From assembly GCF_946479975.1 (NCBI RefSeq), contig NZ_CAMLIX010000020.1, positions 1 to 37,570 of the forward strand: 37,570 bases of DNA. Direction: 5' to 3'. The notes under the pieces were generated by a model. It saw only the letters and a list, made by a program, of their open reading frames with translations. It made no database searches and was not told the DNA's origin. The first letter of the stretch is position 1. Every line of letters begins with the position of its first letter. This stretch comes from an uncultured Flavobacterium sp. (lineage in GTDB: Bacteria > Bacteroidota > Bacteroidia > Flavobacteriales > Flavobacteriaceae). A program made the translations under genes and the position numbers. Positions 1 to 6,112 of this stretch are shown here, in pieces.

Positions 1-140
1 ACAGCTACATTGCTTTCTTTGGAAGAATCGAAAAGAAAACCGATTACATGATGCGCAACATGAATACAATAATCGGAAGCATCACGGGTTTAGTAGCAAT
101 TGTAACGCTTTTTAATATTTTGAATTATTACTTCGGATAA
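1..140 (+). CDS. C-terminal end of a putative membrane protein (5' part outside window)
   Basis: An open frame runs from base 3 to a TAA at 138-140 with no start inside the window, so this is the 3' end of a gene beginning upstream. The 45 visible residues start with an aromatic and basic stretch (SYIAFFGRIEKKTDYMMRNM), followed by a hydrophobic segment of about 20 residues that would span the membrane, then a short YYFG tail. I do not recognise the family. The basic stretch before the helix suggests a cytoplasmic or interfacial loop before the last membrane helix. Confidence 0.6.
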   Translation, partial: SYIAFFGRIEKKTDYMMRNMNTIIGSITGLVAIVTLFNILNYYFG

Positions 141-200
141 AAATTTATGCCACAGATTTAAAGATTAAAAATGATTTTTTACTTTTTTATAGCTAAATTT

Positions 201-258
201 TTCACGCAGATTTTTCAGATTTAAGCAGATAAATATTAATTTTAAAATCCTTTAAATC
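201..258. repeat. Degenerate copy of the CGCAGATTT intergenic repeat
   Basis: The sequence TTCACGCAGATTTTTCAGAT followed by TTAAGCAGAT matches the left arm of the CGCAGATTT palindrome family at 658-739 and 25689-25784. The right arm is reduced to a short TAAATCTG at 251-258, so this looks like a decayed copy. It sits just upstream of the alkyltransferase-like gene. Confidence 0.55.
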
Positions 259-273
259 TGTTGCAAAATAATT

Positions 274-600
274 ATGGCTGAAGAAAATTTTTTCGAAAGA
301 GTTTATGCAGTTGCCAGACAAATTCCGTTTGGAAAAGTAACTTCTTATGGTGCAATTGCAAAAGCTTTGGGTGCTGGTCGTTCTGCCAGAATGGTCGGCT
401 GGGCGATGAACGCTTGTCACAATATGGATGACGTTCCTGCACACAGAGTCGTAAACCAAAAAGGACTTTTGACAGGAAAACATCACTTCGACGGAACAAA
501 TTTAATGCAGCAACTATTAGAAAACGAAGGCATTAAAGTCGTAGACAATCAAATCGTAGATTTAGAGAAACATTTTTGGAAACCTGAAATTCAGGGATGA
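274..600 (+). CDS. Alkyltransferase-like protein (MGMT family, no acceptor cysteine)
   Basis: This 108-residue protein is the DNA-binding domain of the O6-alkylguanine-DNA alkyltransferase family without the N-terminal domain. The helix-turn-helix region and Arg-finger segment (RSARMVGWAMN, about residues 36-46) and the conserved Tyr (TSYGAIAKALG) are present. The active-site motif PCHR reads PAHR at residues 55-58, so the alkyl-accepting cysteine is replaced by alanine. Alkyltransferase-like (Atl) proteins with such replacements bind O6-alkylguanine and, in characterised members, hand it to nucleotide excision repair rather than removing the alkyl group. The ATG at 274 gives the usual length for small members. 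No neighbour is functionally linked, so it is probably a single-gene unit. Confidence 0.88.
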   Translation: MAEENFFERVYAVARQIPFGKVTSYGAIAKALGAGRSARMVGWAMNACHNMDDVPAHRVVNQKGLLTGKHHFDGTNLMQQLLENEGIKVVDNQIVDLEKHFWKPEIQG

Positions 601-611
601 ATAATATTTTC

Positions 612-831
612 ACCATATAAGTGATTTAAGTTCATTTTAGTCAGAGCTTAATTTTCTCTCGCAGATTTTGCAGATTTAGGAGATTAATTCTTCACAATCA
701 AATAAAAAAAATCTGTCGAATCTGCTAAATCTGCGGGAGCAAAAAAGACGAAATGCAATGCGTTTCTGCAATAAAAATCACTGTCAACGTTAATAAATAC
801 CTTTTAAATGAACTTATATCACTTATATGGT
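612..831. repeat. Composite palindrome: CATATAAG-family outer arms around a CGCAGATTT element
   Basis: The outer left arm at 612-639 begins ACCATATAAGTGATTTAAGT. The right arm at 805-831 ends ATATCACTTATATGGT and is its reverse complement with very few mismatches. Between them lies a second palindrome at 658-739, with arms starting CTCGCAGATTTTGCAGATTT and ending TAAATCTGCGGGAG. Both families occur elsewhere in the window: the outer one at 16174-16312 and the inner one at 25689-25784. The element fills the gap between the convergent alkyltransferase-like and histidine kinase genes, and its hairpins could also end transcription. Confidence 0.75.
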
Positions 832-839
832 TCATTTTT

Positions 840-2165
840 TCAAATCAAACAAATCACAAAACTCGTTTGATCTTCATCGGTTTGGTAACTTAAATATCCT
901 CCGTGCGCTTCGATGATGTTTTTAGAAAGCGTTAATCCAATTCCGGCGCCGTCTTTTCTGGTGGTAAAAAATGGCAGGAAAACTTTATCTCTAATTTCAG
1001 GATCTACTCCTTTTCCGTTATCCGAAATCACAATGAAAAAACGATTGTTTTCGGTATAACTAGAAAGAATTAATTTCTTTTCTTTTTTATCTTTTAAAGC
1101 ATGAATACTGTTGGTAATCAAATTGATAATTACCTGTTCCATTTGGTTTTTATCAATTAAAATAGAACGCGAACTGTTCATTTCATTGCTTACTTCAATC
1201 CCTTCCGTTTTCAAAATCGGATGCATCACACGCAGACATTCTTCAAACAAAACATTTATAGGCGTCATTTGTTTATTTGGCGTTGGAAGCATGGCCAGTT
1301 TTCTATAGTTTTCTACAAAAACCTGTAAATGATCACTTCTGTTTATGATTGTTGAAATACTGCTTTTAATGTCTTCAAAATCATCTTCTTCCAATTCTTC
1401 CTGATCCACAATATGAATTAAATTCTGCGAAAGCGCACGAATCGGCGTTAAAGAATTCATTAATTCATGCGAAATAATCTTCATTAAATTAATCCACGCT
1501 TCTTTTTCTTTTTTCTCAATTACGCGCTGAATACTGTCTAATAAAACAATAAAATATTCTTTGTTGTATGTTTGCGTTCGAGACGTTTGCAACATGAAAG
1601 TTTGCAAATCCTGCTCTTCAATTTTGATCGAAATCGCTGTTTTAAGTTCGGCAAAATCAAGATTTTCTATTTCGCTGCAAAGTCCTGGAAGGTAATTTTT
1701 AAGATATTTCCAATGCCCTACTTTCGGAACTTTAAATAAATCTGAAAAGCAGTCATTCATTATAAAAATGGACCATGAATCGTCTTCTTTTTCCAAAATT
1801 AAAGCAGCTGTATCGATGCTATTCAATATCGACTGATAGATTAATTCTTTAGAAATCTGTTCTTGTCTTTGCGCCTTTAATGCATTGTATAAAAGATACA
1901 AACTATTGAAATTGTCTTTTTTATGTTCTTCTGGAAAATGCGTAGAAAAATCATCGTGCAATATTGAATTGATCGTTTTGTCATAAAACAGCAACTGATT
2001 TTTGACAAAAAAGTACATTTCAAAAAGGAAAACAAAAACAAAAACACCCACTAAAAGCGCATTAAATCGAAATCCTTTATACAACAACAAAACACTGCAC
2101 AGAAAGAGCACCATTACAAACAGCACTCTTAAAAATAAAGCATTATAGAATTTCCAATTCTTCAT
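840..2165 (-). CDS. Sensor histidine kinase, NtrY-like
   Basis: The 441-residue protein has two N-terminal membrane helices (about residues 11-29 and 36-54) with almost no extracytoplasmic loop, so it probably senses within the membrane or cytoplasm. A PAS-like region follows (about 105-215). The dimerisation and phosphoacceptor motif IISHELMNSLTPIRALSQNL has His233. The ATP-binding domain has an N box (NLITNSIHAL), a G1 box (SDNGKGVDP), an F box (FLPFFTTRKDG) and a G2 box (GAGIGLTLSKNI). It lies downstream of the sigma-54 response regulator gene on the same strand, so it is the probable cognate kinase. The 149-bp gap between them is filled by a palindromic repeat. The signal sensed is not evident; the divergent ABC exporter genes suggest envelope stress or a toxic compound. 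Confidence 0.92.
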   Translation of the reverse strand: MKNWKFYNALFLRVLFVMVLFLCSVLLLYKGFRFNALLVGVFVFVFLFEMYFFVKNQLLFYDKTINSILHDDFSTHFPEEHKKDNFNSLYLLYNALKAQRQEQISKELIYQSILNSIDTAALILEKEDDSWSIFIMNDCFSDLFKVPKVGHWKYLKNYLPGLCSEIENLDFAELKTAISIKIEEQDLQTFMLQTSRTQTYNKEYFIVLLDSIQRVIEKKEKEAWINLMKIISHELMNSLTPIRALSQNLIHIVDQEELEEDDFEDIKSSISTIINRSDHLQVFVENYRKLAMLPTPNKQMTPINVLFEECLRVMHPILKTEGIEVSNEMNSSRSILIDKNQMEQVIINLITNSIHALKDKKEKKLILSSYTENNRFFIVISDNGKGVDPEIRDKVFLPFFTTRKDGAGIGLTLSKNIIEAHGGYLSYQTDEDQTSFVICLI

Positions 2166-2182
2166 TATTTTGTTTGAATTGC

Positions 2183-2299
2183 CTCCAGCTTTAGCTGGAG
2201 AGATAAGTTATTTTTAGAAACAGGCTTTAGCCAAAATGTTTATAATTTGGCTAAAGCCTAAGATCTGCTCTGAATATGTACATCCAGCTAAAAGCTGGA
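2183..2299. repeat. Cluster of three hairpins of the CCAGCTTTAGCTGG / GGCTTTAGCC family
   Basis: Three adjacent perfect or near-perfect inverted repeats occupy the gap between the response regulator and kinase genes. They are CTCCAGCTTTAGCTGGAG at 2183-2200, AGGCTTTAGCCAAA paired exactly with TTTGGCTAAAGCCT at 2222-2235 and 2246-2259, and TCCAGCTAAAAGCTGGA at 2283-2299. The outer two are variants of one sequence, so the unit is a palindrome built of palindromes. In the transcript it could act as a processing or partial termination site between the two regulatory genes. Confidence 0.75.
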
Positions 2300-2314
2300 A
2301 GCTATTCATTTTCT

Positions 2315-3679
2315 TTAATTTTTCAAATCGTATTTTTCAATTCTTCGATACAAAGCGGCACGCGATAAACCCAATTCTTCGGCTGTTTTGCTAATGTTTC
2401 CGTTATGTTTGAATAAGGCTTTTTCGATTGCAGTTTTCTCCATTTCAGACAACGGATTTTCATCATTTTCCTGAATTTCTTCAAAGTCCAAAATATCCAA
2501 ATCTAAAACTGAAATTGTGTTATTTTCCGCTAGAATTAATGCGCGTTCTATTTTATTTTCCATTTCGCGAACATTTCCTTTCCATGGATAGCGTTCTAAA
2601 TAAGATGCAGTATTTTCGTCAAAATGCCATCCCGCAGCTTCGGGACCATGATTGTATTTTTCAGCAATCTGCTCCAGAATAAAATTCGCCATCGGTACAA
2701 TATCATCTTTTCTTTCGCGCAGAGACGGGAGATTTATTTCCATTGTATTGATTCTGTAGAGCAAATCTTCTCGGAACGTTTTGTTTTTTACTTCGGTTTT
2801 AATGTCGCTGTTTGTTGCAGCAATAACGCGAACATTTAGAGGTCTTGGTTTGCTTTCGCCCAAACGTGTTACGGTTTTGGTTTGTAAAACATGAAGTAAT
2901 TTAGCTTGTAAATGAAGCGGAATATTTCCGATTTCGTCTAAAAAAATAGTCCCGTTTGAGGCATTTTCAAAACGGCCGGCAGTATCTATTTTAGCATCGG
3001 TAAAAGCACCTTTTGCATAACCAAAAAGTTCGCTTTCAAATAAATTATCGCTCAACGAACCCAAATCGACATGTACAAAAGGCTGATTTTTTCTTTCAGA
3101 ATGCTGATGAATATATTCGGCGAAAACATATTTTCCTGTTCCATTTTCACCCAAAATCAAAACATTGGCATCTGTTCTCGCTACTTTTTCGGCAATAGCA
3201 TATGATTGTTTTATTTTTGCTGAAGTACCGACAAAATATTTCTTTTCTCTTTTTTCTGATTTTTCAACAGTCGCTTTTTTATTGTTTTTTCTGCTTTCCT
3301 CAACTGCTTTATCAATCGTTTCGAGCAGTTTTTCGTTGTGCCAAGGTTTTAAAACATAATCAAAGGCACCAATTTTTATTCCTTCAACAGCTGTTTCGAT
3401 TTTTCCAAAAGCGGTCATTAATATAACAACTGTATTCGGCGAAAGCGTTTTTATTTCTTTCAGCCAATGAATTCCTTCTCTTCCATCTTCGAAACCAATT
3501 CGATAATTCATGTCTAAAAGCACCACATTTATTTCATTTTCGGCTAAAATCGAAATGATTTTTTTCGGACTATTGGTCGTAAAAATCGTTTCAAAATGCT
3601 TTTTGAGAATCATTTTTGCCGAAAAAAGAATTTCTTCTTGATCGTCGACTATTAATATTTGGGCTAGCTTTTTTCTCAT
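2315..3679 (-). CDS. Sigma-54-dependent response regulator, NtrC family
   Basis: This 454-residue protein has the full NtrC layout. The receiver domain (about 1-125) has acidic pair D12/D13, phosphoacceptor D56, T89 and K111. The AAA+ domain has Walker A GENGTGK at 177-183 and Walker B GTIFLDEIGN with D248/E249. A Fis-type helix-turn-helix closes the protein (NISKTAEELGLSRAALYRRI). The sigma-54 contact loop reads GAFTDA at 224-229 instead of GAFTGA; I recall similar variants in other Bacteroidota activators but could not check. Its start lies 158 bp from the divergent adaptor gene, and the gap holds operator-like inverted repeats and a sigma-54 promoter. It therefore very probably activates the divergent exporter operon and may regulate itself. 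Confidence 0.95.
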   Translation of the reverse strand: MRKKLAQILIVDDQEEILFSAKMILKKHFETIFTTNSPKKIISILAENEINVVLLDMNYRIGFEDGREGIHWLKEIKTLSPNTVVILMTAFGKIETAVEGIKIGAFDYVLKPWHNEKLLETIDKAVEESRKNNKKATVEKSEKREKKYFVGTSAKIKQSYAIAEKVARTDANVLILGENGTGKYVFAEYIHQHSERKNQPFVHVDLGSLSDNLFESELFGYAKGAFTDAKIDTAGRFENASNGTIFLDEIGNIPLHLQAKLLHVLQTKTVTRLGESKPRPLNVRVIAATNSDIKTEVKNKTFREDLLYRINTMEINLPSLRERKDDIVPMANFILEQIAEKYNHGPEAAGWHFDENTASYLERYPWKGNVREMENKIERALILAENNTISVLDLDILDFEEIQENDENPLSEMEKTAIEKALFKHNGNISKTAEELGLSRAALYRRIEKYDLKN

Positions 3680-3692
3680 GTGATATTTTTAT

Positions 3693-3728
3693 GTTCGGTT
3701 TCGAACGGTCAACTGTTCATTATCGAAC
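3693..3728. promoter_or_regulatory. Two tandem inverted-repeat operators, probable activator (UAS) sites
   Basis: Two copies of the dyad GTTCR-N4-CGAAC are present: GTTCGGTTTCGAAC at 3693-3706 and GTTCATTATCGAAC at 3715-3728. Their centres are 22 bp apart, about two helical turns, so both face the same side of the DNA. They lie roughly 70-100 bp upstream of the -24/-12 element at 3794-3809, the usual place for enhancer sites of NtrC-type activators. The natural candidate binder is the divergent response regulator, whose start codon is just to the left; autoregulation is possible. Binding itself is inferred. Confidence 0.72.
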
Positions 3729-3793
3729 ACTACTTTTTTATAGTGATTTTAAAAGCTTCTTTAAAATCAGCACTTTACAAATAATAAATTTAG

Positions 3794-3809
3794 TGGCACA
3801 GTATTTACC
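3794..3809 (+). promoter_or_regulatory. Sigma-54 (-24/-12) promoter of the exporter operon
   Basis: The sequence TGGCACAGTATTTACC matches the sigma-54 consensus TGGCAC-N5-TTGCW, with invariant GG at -24 and one mismatch at -12 (TTAC for TTGC). Transcription would begin near 3820, leaving about 18 bases of leader before the adaptor ATG at 3838. A sigma-54 activator is encoded divergently and paired operators lie upstream, which makes a chance match unlikely. Confidence 0.75.
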
Positions 3810-3837
3810 TATTGACTATCAGTAAAATATTAAAAAA

Positions 3838-5082
3838 ATGGACAAGATAATTCCTCGTAAAAATAGAAAATTTAGATATCTCACAATAGCAATTGCTGTT
3901 TTTTTAGTCTTGCTTGTGATTGTCTTTTTTGCTTTTAATACCAAAAGAAGTTTAAATGTAAAAGCAGACGAATTGGTAATTCAGAAAGCAGAAAAAGCTT
4001 TTTTTGAGGATTTTGTAGTTTTTCAGGCAAAAGTAGAACCTTTGAACGTAATGCTGGTAAACGTTACCGAAGGTGGTTCTGTAAAAGAAATTTTTGTAGA
4101 AAATGGCGCAATGGTTACCAAAGGACAATCACTTGCTCGTTTATACAACCCAAATACAGAATTGAATTATTTGACTCAAGAAACTGCTATTATTGAGCAG
4201 ATCAATAATTTGAATACGGGAAAATTGAATATCAGAAATCAAGAATTGAACTTGACTAAAGATTTGGTTTTAATTGAACACGATTATAATGACGCCAAAA
4301 GATTGTACGATATGAATGCAAAGCTTTATGAAAAAGATGTTATTTCTAAAAATGATTGGAATACGTTTAAAGAAAGTCTTCGTTTTCAAGAAGAGCGAAA
4401 AAGAACGATTCAGCAAAGTGTTCAAAAAGAAAAACAAAGCAATCAGGTTCAAATTGCGCAGATAAACCGCTCGATTCAGACAATGGAAAAGAGTTTGGAT
4501 ATTCTTAGAAATAATAAAAAAAACTTCTTGATCACAGCACCAGAAACAGGAAGATTGACTTCTTTTGAAACTGTTTTAGGAAAGTCGTTTCAAGCTGGAG
4601 CAAGCATTGGAAAAATTGATTCTAATAAAGGATACAAACTTGTGGCAGAAGTAGATGAGTTTTATCTGGAAAAAATTAGAGAAGGCTTAAAAGGTCAAGT
4701 AGAATTTAAAGAAAAAAATCTTGAAGTTCTTGTAACCAAAGTAATTCCAGAAGTTAAAGGCGGACGCTTTACAGTTGAGCTGGCTTTTGTTTCTAAAGAA
4801 AATATTGTACTGCAAGACGGACTTAGTTTTGGTGTAAAACTTATTTTATCTGAAAAAAACAAAACATTAGTAATTCCGAAAGGGACTTTTAATCAGGAAG
4901 CAGCAGGAAAATGGATTTTTGTTGTAAAAGGAAATAAAGCCGAAAGAAGAAACATTAAACTCGGACGCGAAAATCCTTCTTATTACGAAGTTTTAGAAGG
5001 CATAAAAGAAGGCGAATCTGTAATTACTTCTTCTTATTCTGATTATAAAGATGTCGAAGAACTTTCACTTAGTAAGGAATAG
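3838..5082 (+). CDS. HlyD/RND-type periplasmic adaptor (membrane fusion) subunit
   Basis: The 414-residue protein has a short basic N-terminus and one membrane helix (about residues 14-34). Half of a lipoyl-like domain follows (about 60-105, GGSVKEIFVENGAMVTKGQS), then a long charged alpha-helical hairpin (about 110-220) and the second lipoyl half (LITAPETGRLTSFETVLGKS). Beta-barrel and membrane-proximal domains follow, ending with a HlyD-type C-terminus (NPSYYEVLEGIKEGESVITS). Adaptors of this type bridge an inner-membrane transporter to an outer-membrane channel. It is the first gene of a probable operon with the ATPase and permease downstream and has the sigma-54 promoter in front. No outer-membrane TolC-like partner is encoded here. 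Confidence 0.92.
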   Translation: MDKIIPRKNRKFRYLTIAIAVFLVLLVIVFFAFNTKRSLNVKADELVIQKAEKAFFEDFVVFQAKVEPLNVMLVNVTEGGSVKEIFVENGAMVTKGQSLARLYNPNTELNYLTQETAIIEQINNLNTGKLNIRNQELNLTKDLVLIEHDYNDAKRLYDMNAKLYEKDVISKNDWNTFKESLRFQEERKRTIQQSVQKEKQSNQVQIAQINRSIQTMEKSLDILRNNKKNFLITAPETGRLTSFETVLGKSFQAGASIGKIDSNKGYKLVAEVDEFYLEKIREGLKGQVEFKEKNLEVLVTKVIPEVKGGRFTVELAFVSKENIVLQDGLSFGVKLILSEKNKTLVIPKGTFNQEAAGKWIFVVKGNKAERRNIKLGRENPSYYEVLEGIKEGESVITSSYSDYKDVEELSLSKE

Positions 5083-5092
5083 ATTAAAAAGT

Positions 5093-5178
5093 TTGCCACG
5101 AATTACACAAATTGGCACTAATTTTTTTCTCGGTATTCTAAAAAAATAATTCGTGAAAATTCGTGCAATTCGTGGCAA
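5093..5178. repeat. GCCACGAATT-family inverted repeat
   Basis: The left arm TTGCCACGAATTACACAAAT (from 5093) pairs with the right arm ending TGCAATTCGTGGCAA (to 5178). The same family occurs at 18889-18996 and as the outer arms at 25610-25858. Here it sits between the adaptor and ATPase genes, inside the likely operon. It is followed at 5185-5225 by A/T-rich tandem repeats of the word ACAATTT. Confidence 0.75.
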
Positions 5179-5184
5179 GAAACA

Positions 5185-5225
5185 TTCACAATTCACAATT
5201 TACAATTTACAATTTTACAATTATA
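5185..5225. repeat. Short tandem direct repeats (ACAATTT units)
   Basis: Five to six imperfect copies of a 7-8 base word (CACAATT, ACAATTT, ACAATTTT) follow each other before the ATPase gene. Similar AT-rich strings are frequent in Flavobacterium intergenic regions as I remember them. No function is evident. Confidence 0.5.
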
Positions 5226-5289
5226 ACAATCATCGTTTCAATCATCAATCAAAAAACGTATTCAATAACATTTCAAAACCTTAAAAATT

Positions 5290-5997
5290 ATGATCACAAT
5301 TCAGAATTTAACCAAAGTTTTTAGAACAGAAGAAATAGAAACTGCTGCTTTGAGCGGGATCAACTTAGAAATAAAAAAAGGAGATTTTTTAACTATTATG
5401 GGGCCTTCGGGCTGTGGAAAATCGACTTTATTAAATATCATCGGACTTCTTGATAGTGCAAGCGACGGAAGCTACAAATTGCTTGACCAAGAAATGATTG
5501 GCCTTAAAGAAAAAGGAAGAGCAAAAGTGAGAAAAGAGAATATTGGCTTCATTTTTCAAAACTTCAACCTTATCGACGAACTTTCTGTTTACGATAATAT
5601 CGAACTGCCTTTGCTTTACAACAATGTAAAAGCTTCTGATAGAAAACAAAAAATCGAAGCTATTGCAGAGAAACTGAATATTTCGCATCGTCTGAAACAT
5701 TTTCCGCAACAGCTTTCCGGTGGTCAGCAACAGAGAGTTGCCGTGGCAAGAGCTTTGGTAAATGATCCTAAAATCATTTTGGCCGATGAGCCAACAGGAA
5801 ACTTAGATAGTAAAAACGGAAATGAAGTAATGGAACTTTTAACCGATTTACACGCTAAAGGTGCTACAATACTGATGGTTACCCACTCTGATTATGATGC
5901 TTCTTTTTCTCAAAGAACCATTCATATGAAAGACGGAGTTATATTTTCTGAAAAATTAAATCAGCGCAATGTTGATGTTTTTATGGACGCTAAATAA
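5290..5997 (+). CDS. ABC transporter ATP-binding protein, MacB/LolD-like
   Basis: This 235-residue protein has the size and motifs of the LolD/MacB ATPase group. Walker A is GPSGCGKST (about residues 39-47), a Q-loop follows (FIFQNFNLIDELSVYDNI), the signature is LSGGQQQRVAVARAL, Walker B is IILADEPTGNLD, and the switch His is in MVTHSD. ATPases of this group pair with FtsX-type permeases that do not pump through the membrane themselves but move substrates mechanically in the periplasm or extract lipoproteins. The permease gene follows 115 bp downstream and an adaptor gene precedes it, so the three likely form one MacAB-like machine. Confidence 0.95.
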   Translation: MITIQNLTKVFRTEEIETAALSGINLEIKKGDFLTIMGPSGCGKSTLLNIIGLLDSASDGSYKLLDQEMIGLKEKGRAKVRKENIGFIFQNFNLIDELSVYDNIELPLLYNNVKASDRKQKIEAIAEKLNISHRLKHFPQQLSGGQQQRVAVARALVNDPKIILADEPTGNLDSKNGNEVMELLTDLHAKGATILMVTHSDYDASFSQRTIHMKDGVIFSEKLNQRNVDVFMDAK

Positions 5998-6003
5998 TAA
6001 AAG

Positions 6004-6075
6004 ATGATCAAAATTATCGTTACTGCACTCGTTGTTCTGGTAGAACTTGTCTGCAAAATATTTACAACGCTTTAA
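6004..6075 (+). CDS. Possible 23-residue single-span membrane peptide
   Basis: An ATG seven bases after the ATPase stop opens a 23-codon frame ending in TAA at 6073-6075. The peptide starts MIKIIVTALVVLVELVCKIF and is almost wholly hydrophobic apart from two Lys, one Glu and one Cys, so it would form one membrane helix. Position and spacing suggest translation within the exporter operon, where it could be a small accessory subunit of the ABC permease, as known for other small transporter-associated peptides. It may also be a chance frame in AT-rich DNA; no family is recognised. Confidence 0.4.
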   Translation: MIKIIVTALVVLVELVCKIFTTL

Positions 6076-6112
6076 GAAAGAAGATCAACTCATTTAACTA
6101 AAAACAAACACC

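Noticed and set aside
5114..5130. TGGCAC as a second sigma-54 promoter upstream of the ATPase gene
   Set aside because: The match lacks a -12 GC at the right spacing and the word belongs to the left arm of the GCCACGAATT repeat.
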